Assembly (NCBI GenBank): GCA_964624235.1
Contig: CAZUXY010000093.1
Coordinates: 1-10,970 of the forward strand
Length of the DNA: 10,970 nt
Reading direction: 5' to 3'
From: CAZUXY01 sp964624235
GTDB taxonomy: Bacteria > Spirochaetota > UBA4802 > UBA5368
Shown here: positions 1-5,994 of the stretch, piece after piece
Position numbering within the stretch: the stretch's first letter is position 1
Layout: each line of letters starts with the position of its first letter
Position numbers and translations under genes: made by a program
The notes under the pieces: model-generated
Seen by the model: only the letters and a program-made list of their open reading frames with translations
What the model was told of the DNA's origin: nothing
The model's database searches: none

Positions 1-1157
1 GCCGACTGGTCGGCCAGCTTGCCTATCTCGTCGGCCACCACGGCGAACCCTCTGCCCGCGTCGCCGGCCCTGGCCGCCTCGATCGACGCGTTGAGTGAGA
101 GAAGGTTGATGCGTTCGAAAAAGTCCCCTATAAGGACCGCGATCTCGCTCACCTTCCCGGAGTTTTTCACCATGACCGCGTTGCTTTCCGCCGTCTTCCT
201 GAGGCCGGTTTTCGCCTCTTCAATGTACTTCCTTATGCGGCCATAGGTATCGACAACCTCGGTGGTGACTTCCCTGAGCCCGTTGATCAGGTTCGACAGG
301 GACCCGAATTTCTGCAGGTGGCCCATCAGCACGTTGAATGACTGGACGGTCCGCTGTTCAATACTCGAGAAATTGGCGTTCAGCTCGGTAATCGTAGAGC
401 TGATCTCCTCGAGCGATGCGGCCTGCCCCTGGGCGTCGGAGGAAAGGCGTTCGCTGGCCCCGGACATTTCTTCCGAAGAGTATGAGAGCCGCTCCGATGT
501 GTCGCCGCAGGTCTGAAGGAGGGCTCTGATGAGTTCGTACTGTGAACGGCTGCGTTCAGACTCCTCACGTATTTTTTCCAGCACCGCGGTGAGCGTCTTG
601 ATCATGATCACGGTGACTATGTACGTAAGCACGATCGCGAAAAGACCCACCACCATGATGTTCCGCATGGTCTCCCCGTACGCACCCTCGAAGCTTTTCG
701 ATACCAGCAGGTGGTAGGCCGCCGTGTACCCGGCGCTGAGCACCGCCATGGCGGTCGTCGCGCGCAGGGTGCTGAACAGGGCGGTAAAAACAATGGCGGC
801 GTGAAACACCATGGTGACCCCGAAGCCCGTATGGGGAGAAAGCATATACTTCCCGGTGAGGCCCACCGCTCCCCCCAGCGCGACGAGTATTACCAGCGCC
901 AAGGAACCGGCGTTGTAACTCACGAACCTCAGCATCAAGAGGCTTATGGCCGCACCGATCATGATAGGAACACCGGCGACGACCGCGGACAGTTTCTGGT
1001 TCTGGTCTACAGGGAGCATCTGTACCGAAATCACCACAAGCCCCATAAAGACTATGATAATAATGTTCATGTAGAGCAGCAATACCGCCCTTTTCTGCAC
1101 CAGTGCATCCTCACTCACATAACGCCTCTTGACCCCTTCCCTCAGTGCACCAATCAT
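1..1157 (-). CDS. Methyl-accepting chemotaxis protein with six-TM N-terminal domain (C-terminus cut by left edge)
   Basis: A chemoreceptor that would control the CheA/CheW kinase complex. The start at 1157 has a GGAGG six bases upstream. The visible 385 codons begin MIGALREGVKRRY. Roughly six hydrophobic segments follow (about residues 25-46, 57-77, 82-102, 114-130, 133-153, 166-187) with only short loops, so there is no periplasmic ligand-binding domain and any sensing is probably done within the membrane. A coiled-coil signalling domain starts near 190. QAASLEEISSTI at 245-256 looks like a methylation helix. The hairpin tip is at 350-385 (NLLSLNASIEAARAGDAGRG, then FAVVADEIGKLADQSA). The C-terminal return helix lies outside the window. 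It is collinear with the second MCP at 8890-10443, with one residue net difference over about 350 residues, so the two are paralogues. The ligand is unknown. The family call is very safe. Confidence 0.95.
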   Translation of the reverse strand, partial: MIGALREGVKRRYVSEDALVQKRAVLLLYMNIIIIVFMGLVVISVQMLPVDQNQKLSAVVAGVPIMIGAAISLLMLRFVSYNAGSLALVILVALGGAVGLTGKYMLSPHTGFGVTMVFHAAIVFTALFSTLRATTAMAVLSAGYTAAYHLLVSKSFEGAYGETMRNIMVVGLFAIVLTYIVTVIMIKTLTAVLEKIREESERSRSQYELIRALLQTCGDTSERLSYSSEEMSGASERLSSDAQGQAASLEEISSTITELNANFSSIEQRTVQSFNVLMGHLQKFGSLSNLINGLREVTTEVVDTYGRIRKYIEEAKTGLRKTAESNAVMVKNSGKVSEIAVLIGDFFERINLLSLNASIEAARAGDAGRGFAVVADEIGKLADQS

Positions 1158-1436
1158 GTCAGTCCTCCGGTTATCGGGTATAGTCGGTATCGTACACAGT
1201 GCGGCAACAACCGTTTCTTTATTCTTTATATTACAACATAATGTCAAATATTTTATAATTAAATAATAGCAATTATAACCGGCGCACATACCGCAATGCG
1301 CAATACATTCAGTATTTTCCCGCCCCTGTACGGATCGGGTCACTCCGTATAAAGAAAAGATGCTTGCCTTTACGATGCCCCTGGTGATACATCATATCGA
1401 TACCACACACCACATTACCGCAGCAGAGGAGCCCCC
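1158..1436. promoter_or_regulatory. AT-rich divergent intergenic region between the MCP and hisF
   Basis: No gene is seen here. The region should hold promoters for both divergent genes. On the plus strand a perfect TATAAT at 1254-1259 sits 17 bases after TTACAA (1231-1236), a weak -35; this would give hisF a leader of about 170 bases. On the minus strand a TTGACA (plus-strand positions 1242-1247) lies about 85 bases before the MCP start, but I find no good -10 at standard spacing (AAGAAT at 15 bases is the best). A short inverted repeat TACGGA...TCCGTA occupies 1329-1334 and 1344-1349. The AT-rich core (about 1215-1280) contrasts sharply with the GC-rich genes on either side. Assignments of individual elements are tentative. 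Confidence 0.45.
1163..1168 (-). promoter_or_regulatory. Ribosome binding site of the left MCP
   Basis: The minus strand reads GGAGGA, ending five bases before the ATG at 1157. It fixes the start, which also aligns residue for residue with the start chosen for the paralogous MCP on the right. Confidence 0.75.
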
Positions 1437-2201
1437 ATGGAACCGGTGAAAATCATGCCCTGTCTCGACATGAAGGGAGGCAGGGTGGTAAAGGGAGTGC
1501 ATTTCGTGGACATTCGTGACGCGGGCGATCCCGTGGAAAACGCCGCGTTTTACTGCCGGGAGGGCGCCGACGAACTGGCGATGCTCGATATCGCCGCGAC
1601 CCTTGAAAACCGCAAGACCCGTCTGGAATGGGTGAAAAACGTCTCTTCGGTCATCGACATATCCCTCACCGTGGGAGGAGGCATCGGCAGCATCGAGGAC
1701 ATCGAACTGGTGCTGGGAGCGGGCGCTGCGAAAGTCTCGATGAACAGCGCCGCGGTGAAAGACCCCGCCCTGATCGACGAATCGGTGAAAAAATTCGGGT
1801 CAGATAAAATAACCGTGGCGGTCGACGCCCGACGCAACCCCGACATGGCCTCGGGATTCGAGCTGGTGGTTTCAGGCGGGACCAAACCTGCGGGAAAAGA
1901 CGCGGTGGCATGGGCAAAAGAGTGCCAGGACCGGGGTGCGGGAGTCATTCTTCCGACCAGTATGGACGGGGACGGGACGCTGAAGGGATACGACATCGCC
2001 TTCACCCGCGCCATAGCCGATGCGGTGACGGTCCCCGTGGTGGCTTCCGGCGGCGCCGGTAAACTGGAACATTTCTACGAGGCCGTAGAAGAGGGAAAGG
2101 CCGACGTGCTCCTTGCCGCCTCGGTGTTTCATTTCCGCACCTTCAGTATACGCCAGGTGAAGGAGTTTCTAAAAAGCAAAGGGATACCGGTGTATCTGTA
2201 G
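1437..2201 (+). CDS. hisF: Imidazole glycerol phosphate synthase cyclase subunit HisF (interface-variant)
   Basis: HisF cyclises PRFAR with ammonia from its partner glutaminase HisH, giving imidazole glycerol phosphate for histidine and AICAR for purines, in the cytoplasm. The 254 residues match the family length and form a (beta/alpha)8 barrel. Seen: CLDMKGGRVVKG at 9-20 with the catalytic Asp11 and Lys19, DAGDPVE at 28-34, TVGGGI at 78-83, NSAAV at 103-107, catalytic Asp130 in VAVDAR, TSMDGDG at 174-180 and the phosphate-binding ASGGAG at 203-208. Oddities: residues conserved in T. maritima and E. coli HisF at the HisH interface and ammonia gate are changed (Arg5 to Lys, Asp98 to Ala, Glu167 to Val at residue 170, Arg249 to Tyr at residue 253). 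It stands alone, with no his gene on either side. An AGAGGAG five bases before the ATG supports the start. It could be the housekeeping HisF or a paralogue with another nitrogen donor. Confidence 0.95.
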   Translation: MEPVKIMPCLDMKGGRVVKGVHFVDIRDAGDPVENAAFYCREGADELAMLDIAATLENRKTRLEWVKNVSSVIDISLTVGGGIGSIEDIELVLGAGAAKVSMNSAAVKDPALIDESVKKFGSDKITVAVDARRNPDMASGFELVVSGGTKPAGKDAVAWAKECQDRGAGVILPTSMDGDGTLKGYDIAFTRAIADAVTVPVVASGGAGKLEHFYEAVEEGKADVLLAASVFHFRTFSIRQVKEFLKSKGIPVYL

Positions 2202-2214
2202 AGGTACCCGGCCA

Positions 2215-2778
2215 TTAGCTCCGCCGGTCCGCGCCGGAACGGCGTACCCTCCGGTACAATACCGTCGCGATCACCAGCCCCAGCGAGGGCAGTCCTAACC
2301 ACAGCGCCTCGCTCTTCAGCACCCTAACCCCCCAGGGCCCCATGAACCCCCCCATGGTGAGGGGGGATACCGCTATGGGACGCCACGGAAAAAAGACGCG
2401 CCTGTCCGAAAAGGGCATGAAGAGCCCCACGCCGAGGCCGCCCGAGGTGGCGGTGTCGAGCAGGCCGTGCATTACCGCGACCGCCGGGAAAATCATGTAG
2501 AGTCTCCAGGGTCGCACTCCCGCACCCGGCCGTACCGCGCGAAACAGCGCCGCCGCGGCAGTTGCCATCAGGACTGCGAACAGCATCGAATGAAAGAATC
2601 CGCGGTGGCCCAGGGGATGCGCATAGGGGATCCCGAACCTGAAGGCGAGCACGTCGAGATCGGGCAGCAGCGAGAGCGCGAGCACGCAGCACCAGTACCC
2701 GATGCCGCGCTTCACGTCCCCGCTCAGCGCGTACCCCAGCGCGGTCCCCGTGACCACATGTCCGAACGCCGAGGGCAT
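2215..2778 (-). CDS. DUF457/YdjM-like membrane-bound metal-dependent hydrolase
   Basis: A 187-residue integral membrane protein. Seen: an N-terminal PSAFGHVVTGTALGY with His7, LLPDLDV at 37-43 (Asp40, Asp42), GHRGFFHS at 57-64 (His58, His63) and HGLLDTATSGG at 104-114 (His104, Asp108). This spaced His/Asp set in a protein with about four hydrophobic segments is the pattern of the DUF457 (YdjM/YbcI-like) family, annotated as inner-membrane metal-dependent hydrolases; the His and Asp residues are the likely metal ligands. The natural substrate is not known for most members. An in-frame TGA lies 12 bases before the ATG at 2778, which leaves almost no room for an earlier start; the ribosome binding site is weak. 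It converges on hisF with only 13 bases between the stops, and no separate terminator is visible. Family confidence is good; a precise function cannot be given. Confidence 0.85.
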   Translation of the reverse strand: MPSAFGHVVTGTALGYALSGDVKRGIGYWCCVLALSLLPDLDVLAFRFGIPYAHPLGHRGFFHSMLFAVLMATAAAALFRAVRPGAGVRPWRLYMIFPAVAVMHGLLDTATSGGLGVGLFMPFSDRRVFFPWRPIAVSPLTMGGFMGPWGVRVLKSEALWLGLPSLGLVIATVLYRRVRRSGADRRS

Positions 2779-2829
2779 CAGGCCCGTTCTTCAGGCGCGA
2801 CGGCCCGCACGGGATGATCCAAACTCTGG

Positions 2830-2858
2830 TTGACAGCACGGTAGAGGCACGTTATAAT
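2830..2858 (+). promoter_or_regulatory. Perfect sigma70-type promoter for the SH3-domain gene
   Basis: TTGACA at 2830-2835 and TATAAT at 2853-2858 are both exact consensus and are separated by exactly 17 bases. Transcription would start near 2865, giving a leader of about 50 bases before the ATG at 2916. It lies between the divergent hydrolase and SH3 genes and points to the latter. It may also feed the transporter operon further on, since no convincing promoter is seen in 3615-3762. Confidence 0.85.
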
Positions 2859-2905
2859 CACGGTTTACAGACCCCCTGATATGAAATACCGTCACCATAA
2901 CCGCC

Positions 2906-2910
2906 GGAGG
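2906..2910 (+). promoter_or_regulatory. Ribosome binding site of the SH3-domain gene
   Basis: GGAGG, five bases before the ATG at 2916, fixes the start; the encoded N-terminus is then a well-formed signal peptide. Confidence 0.75.
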
Positions 2911-2915
2911 ACCGT

Positions 2916-3614
2916 ATGAAAAGGATTTTTATCGCAGCGCCGGCTTTTTTCCTCATCGTTGCGTTGTACGCTGCCGGTGCCGGCACGGCGACGGTTTCCG
3001 TGAAGGAGGGGTTGCGTATCCGGTCGGGCCCCGCGCAGAACGCCCCGAAGATGGGAGTGATCCCCGAAGGGACCGCTGTTGTCGTTCTGGAGGAAAAGGA
3101 CCCGGAAGTCACGGTCGCGGGCCGTAAGGGCCGGTGGACCAGAGTGGACTGGAACGGCACTATCGGATGGGTGTTCGGCGGTTTTCTGGACAAAACCCCC
3201 GCAGGCACACCCGCCGCACTGCCCTCAGACTTTCCGCGTAAATGGATATCACTTACAAAGAAAGGGGACCGGATGGTCATACACCGGTGGTGTTTCGCCG
3301 AAACCCCCTATATCGCCATCACACGGGACCGGGAAGGCGCCACCTTCGAATTCAATATGGGCCAGGAATCCGTATTCTATACGGTACTTTCGGTCATTCC
3401 CGTAAAAAACGGTTTCCGTTTTGAACTTAAAGACAAGTACAATGAGCGAGGGGACCGGCGCACCGTTATCTTCACCAGGGACCCCCGTCGCCCCGGGGTG
3501 GGCACCTGGGCAAACCTGGGCGGCGCCTGGCAGGAAGAACTCTTCGTAGACGATCGAAACGCCGGCAGATACCCGGTGGTAAGTGAGAAGAACGGCGATT
3601 GCGGCCACCCATGA
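2916..3614 (+). CDS. Exported bacterial SH3-domain protein
   Basis: A 232-residue protein with a signal peptide (MKRIFIAAPAFFLIVALYAA, then a small-residue stretch to about residue 25). No lipobox cysteine is visible, so it is probably periplasmic or exported rather than a lipoprotein. Residues 26-91 form a bacterial SH3 (SH3b) domain: LRIRSGPAQNAPKMGVIPEG at 33-52 is the typical start, and WTRVDWNGTIGWVFGGFL at 74-91 is the typical end. SH3b domains often bind cell-wall peptides, but no catalytic domain is attached here. Residues about 105-220 are rich in predicted beta strands (for example GATFEFNMG and FRFELKD) and I do not recognise them as a named domain. The gene sits behind the perfect promoter at 2830-2858 and runs in the same direction as the transporter operon 148 bases downstream. 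Its function is unknown; a role in the envelope is inferred. Confidence 0.85.
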   Translation: MKRIFIAAPAFFLIVALYAAGAGTATVSVKEGLRIRSGPAQNAPKMGVIPEGTAVVVLEEKDPEVTVAGRKGRWTRVDWNGTIGWVFGGFLDKTPAGTPAALPSDFPRKWISLTKKGDRMVIHRWCFAETPYIAITRDREGATFEFNMGQESVFYTVLSVIPVKNGFRFELKDKYNERGDRRTVIFTRDPRRPGVGTWANLGGAWQEELFVDDRNAGRYPVVSEKNGDCGHP

Positions 3615-3689
3615 TGAAATGAAAGCGTGCGCGCAACGCTGAAAGGATAGAATCGTACGCCTCGGTATCCTGAAAAAAACGAAGGCGAT

Positions 3690-3730
3690 CCCGGCGCGTT
3701 GTCGATGCAGGCGCCCGAAACGCCGGGTTT
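3690..3730 (+). terminator. Possible terminator or leader hairpin between the SH3 gene and the symporter
   Basis: CCCGGCG (3690-3696) and CGCCGGG (3721-3727) are perfect 7-base complements followed by TTT. The 24-base loop is long and the T tract is short, so this is a weak intrinsic terminator at best. It could equally act as a structured leader upstream of the symporter start at 3763. Confidence 0.3.
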
Positions 3731-3762
3731 ATACATTATCGATCCATCGTGAAGGATGGTTT

Positions 3763-5373
3763 ATGGTACATTTCGCCCCCATAGACTGGGTCTGGGTATT
3801 CCTGTTCATCGCGCTTATGGTCGCCTGCGGGGCGCTGTTTTACCGGCTGGGCAAGCGTTCCGAATCTGATTTCTTCCTTGCGGGCCGGGGTCTTCCATGG
3901 TGGCTCCCCGCCACCTCGGTGTACGCCACCCATACCGCCACCGACACTCCCATGTGGGTGACCGGCGTCATCTACCGCTGGGGCATGCGGGGCATCTGGT
4001 TCACCTTCTTCGCGGCGTGGTGCGCGGTGAGCGCCTATATATCAAGCCGCGTCTTCAGGCGTTCCCTGGCAATGAGCCAGGCGGAATGGCAGGGCCTGCG
4101 CTACTCGGGAATGGGGGCCGAACTCCTGCGCGGATGGATGGCGGGATGGCAGACCTTCATGAACATGTTCATCACCGCATGGGTGAGTTCCGCCATGGGC
4201 AAGGTCTGCGCCTACCTTTTCAACTGGCCGCCCTGGCTGGGCATGGTCCTGTTCACCTCCCTTTGCGCACTGTACGTGCTCTCTGCCGGGTACTGGGGCG
4301 TCGTGATGGCCGATTTCCAGCAGGGGGTGATATCCTTTATCGTCATCACCCTGGTGTCGGTGTGGGGTATTTACGCGGCGGGTGGGCCGGAGGGGATCGT
4401 GGGAAAGCTGGCGTCCCTGGGGCAGTCCTGGCGCATGAACCCCTTCCACTTCGACGGTTTCGCCGGCATCGACGGGAAGGCCTTCTACTGGGCCGACTTC
4501 ATCACCCTGATGGTCATGGCGGTCTTCGGGGGACTGGGCATGGGCAACTTCATCGACTGGTACTCCGAGGCCCAGCGCATCCAGTCAGCCAGGACCGTGC
4601 GGGACGCCTCGTACAGCATCTGGGCAGGCGGCATGATGACCATATTCCGCAACGCGGTCTGGGCGGTGTCGATACTCGCCTTCTTCGTGCTGTACCCCGC
4701 CATCGAACAGACGGGTGATTACGAAATGGGTTGGTTCCGCCTGGGGTTCGAGAACCTTCCCCCGGGGCTGGTCGGTGTTTTTTTCGCGGCCATTGTGGCG
4801 GTCCACCTCTCGACCATATCCACCAGCCTCAACCTGGGTGCGCTCTACGCGACCAGGGACCTCTATCATCATTACATCAATCCCGGCGCCACCCAGGCGC
4901 AGCTGGTCAGGGCCGGCAGAATCAGCACGGTGCTTATACTGATCGGCTCGTTCGTGCTGGGGATCACCATGGCCAGTATCACCGAGTGGCTCATCTTCGC
5001 GCTCTGGCTGCAGGCCGCGGGCATCTGGGTGCCCTCTATTCTGCAGGTGGTCTGGTGGCGTTTCAACTCGTGGGCGTACCTCTCGTCATGGATCGCCAAC
5101 CTGGTGATGAGCTGGCTGGTGGTGTGGGTGCTGCCCGCCCTGGGGCTTCTCCCCGCACTGCCCAACTACCTTAACTTCTGGATGCTGGCCGTGCTGGTGT
5201 CCCTGGTATACCTGCCGGTGACCTTCATGACCGCGCCCGACGACATGGAACATCTGGTACGATACTACGCGCAGGCGCGCCCGCCGGGATTCTGGGGTCC
5301 CGTGAGGAGGGAAGCCGTGAAGCGGGGACTTGTTGCCGGCAAAGGCGACCTGAAGACGGAGGTGCAACCGTGA
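3763..5373 (+). CDS. Sodium:solute symporter (SSS family)
   Basis: A 536-residue inner-membrane transporter of the SSS family (LeuT fold), which couples sodium entry to uptake of a sugar, amino acid or other small solute. About 13 hydrophobic segments are spread over residues 8-488. Family landmarks seen: FFLAGRGLPWW at 37-47 after TM1, the loop DWYSEAQRIQSARTVRDA at 265-282 corresponding to the usual QR-x-x-x-A-K region, and AAIVAVHLSTISTSLNLGA at 342-360 followed by LYATRDLYHHY, where the Ser/Thr cluster matches the sodium-site helix of SSS proteins. The substrate cannot be read from the sequence; the nearby GH92 gene suggests a sugar, as an inference. GAAGGA six bases before the ATG supports the start. 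The stop overlaps the next gene's start (GTGA), so translation is probably coupled. Confidence 0.95.
   Translation: MVHFAPIDWVWVFLFIALMVACGALFYRLGKRSESDFFLAGRGLPWWLPATSVYATHTATDTPMWVTGVIYRWGMRGIWFTFFAAWCAVSAYISSRVFRRSLAMSQAEWQGLRYSGMGAELLRGWMAGWQTFMNMFITAWVSSAMGKVCAYLFNWPPWLGMVLFTSLCALYVLSAGYWGVVMADFQQGVISFIVITLVSVWGIYAAGGPEGIVGKLASLGQSWRMNPFHFDGFAGIDGKAFYWADFITLMVMAVFGGLGMGNFIDWYSEAQRIQSARTVRDASYSIWAGGMMTIFRNAVWAVSILAFFVLYPAIEQTGDYEMGWFRLGFENLPPGLVGVFFAAIVAVHLSTISTSLNLGALYATRDLYHHYINPGATQAQLVRAGRISTVLILIGSFVLGITMASITEWLIFALWLQAAGIWVPSILQVVWWRFNSWAYLSSWIANLVMSWLVVWVLPALGLLPALPNYLNFWMLAVLVSLVYLPVTFMTAPDDMEHLVRYYAQARPPGFWGPVRREAVKRGLVAGKGDLKTEVQP
5358..5363 (+). promoter_or_regulatory. Ribosome binding site deciding the GTG start at 5370
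   Basis: GGAGGT lies inside the end of the symporter gene, six bases before GTG at 5370. It is a full-strength site and supports a real gene rather than a chance ORF. Confidence 0.75.
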
Positions 5374-5675
5374 CCCTGCGAAAAAAATGGGACCCGGCAC
5401 GCGCCGAGGAGTGGACCGGACATGACGTCTGGGCATCGGTGTTTTCCGTATTTTCATACCTGCTTATCACCGTGGGGGTCGCCGGTTCCCTGCTGCTGCG
5501 GTGGTGGGGGTTCGCGGCGCTGGCGGGAGGCATTGTGTGCGCGGTGCTCATGTTCCTCGTCATCGACCCGAAGCTGCGCACCATTTCCGAGGAGTTCGAA
5601 ATGAAGGAAAAGGAATACCTGGGTCGCATGGAACAGATCACACGCTGGGAGGACGGCGGTGAACATAAGTCCTGA
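5370..5675 (+). CDS. Small two-TM protein coupled to the symporter
   Basis: A 101-residue protein I cannot assign to a named family. It opens with a charged, Trp-containing segment (residues 1-20), then has two adjacent hydrophobic helices (about 23-44 and 46-65), and ends in a charged cytoplasm-type tail with a probable helix (ISEEFEMKEKEYLGRMEQI at 72-90). With both ends rich in charge, the two-helix hairpin probably has both termini in the cytoplasm. It starts with GTG, overlaps the symporter stop by four bases, and has a strong GGAGGT site. Its own end overlaps the next gene by 17 bases. The tight coupling suggests it is made with the symporter and may be an accessory or stabilising subunit; that role is an inference. 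Confidence 0.8.
   Translation: MTLRKKWDPARAEEWTGHDVWASVFSVFSYLLITVGVAGSLLLRWWGFAALAGGIVCAVLMFLVIDPKLRTISEEFEMKEKEYLGRMEQITRWEDGGEHKS
5647..5652 (+). promoter_or_regulatory. Ribosome binding site deciding the GTG start at 5659
   Basis: GGGAGG inside the end of the preceding gene, six bases before GTG at 5659. Confidence 0.7.
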
Positions 5676-5973
5676 GGCTACGGGTAAGATCATGGGCATG
5701 CTTATGGCCTATGCCGTGAGTTCCCTGGGGCTTTTGCTTGCCTATATCAATTACCGCAAACGCGTTATAAGGGCGGAGCGGGTCTTCACCCTGAGAGCGA
5801 AGATCATCTGCGGCGCGGTCATCACCCTGGCGGTCGGAGGGGTAATCGCCTTCGCCGTCACCGCGGGAGGCACGTTTCTGACGGGCGTGGCCGTACCCCT
5901 GCTGATATTCCTGGTATCATTCGCCATCACCTGGCTGCTTTATCTGCACTTCTCACGCGGGTCGGGACGATGA
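5659..5973 (+). CDS. Small three-TM protein, last gene of the symporter operon
   Basis: A 104-residue membrane protein I do not recognise. Three hydrophobic helices are visible (about residues 11-31, 48-68 and 74-97). A strongly basic loop after the first helix (NYRKRVIRAERVFTLRAK at 31-48) should lie in the cytoplasm by the positive-inside rule, which places the N-terminus outside and the C-terminus (HFSRGSGR) inside. It starts with GTG behind a GGGAGG site and overlaps the preceding gene by 17 bases, so it is almost certainly translated from the same mRNA as the symporter. Function unknown; a partner of the symporter or of the two-TM protein is the simplest idea. It ends 21 bases from the convergent GH92 gene. 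Confidence 0.8.
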   Translation: MNISPEATGKIMGMLMAYAVSSLGLLLAYINYRKRVIRAERVFTLRAKIICGAVITLAVGGVIAFAVTAGGTFLTGVAVPLLIFLVSFAITWLLYLHFSRGSGR

Positions 5974-5980
5974 TCCCGGC
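5961..5980. terminator. Hairpin over the stop of the symporter operon, possible bidirectional terminator
   Basis: GTCGGGA (5961-5967) can pair with TCCCGGC (5974-5980) across a six-base loop, with one G-T wobble. It overlaps the TGA at 5971-5973 and sits in the short gap between two convergent gene ends. There is no T run on the plus strand, so termination activity is uncertain. Confidence 0.25.
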
Positions 5981-5994
5981 GGCGAATGCACCGT

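Noticed and set aside
711..1241. Open frame of 176 codons on the plus strand
   Set aside because: It is antisense to the well-supported MCP, has low-complexity His/Arg/Gln-rich content and no family features.
2347..2366. C7 and G6 runs forming a hairpin, considered as a hisF terminator or phase-variable tract
   Set aside because: It lies within the conserved coding frame of the hydrolase, about 150 bases past hisF, has no T run, and runs of this size are common by chance in GC-rich DNA.
3897..4718. Open frame of 273 codons on the plus strand inside the symporter gene
   Set aside because: It is a frame shadow in GC-rich DNA; its His/Arg/Gly-rich product has no recognisable motif, while the symporter frame is unmistakable.
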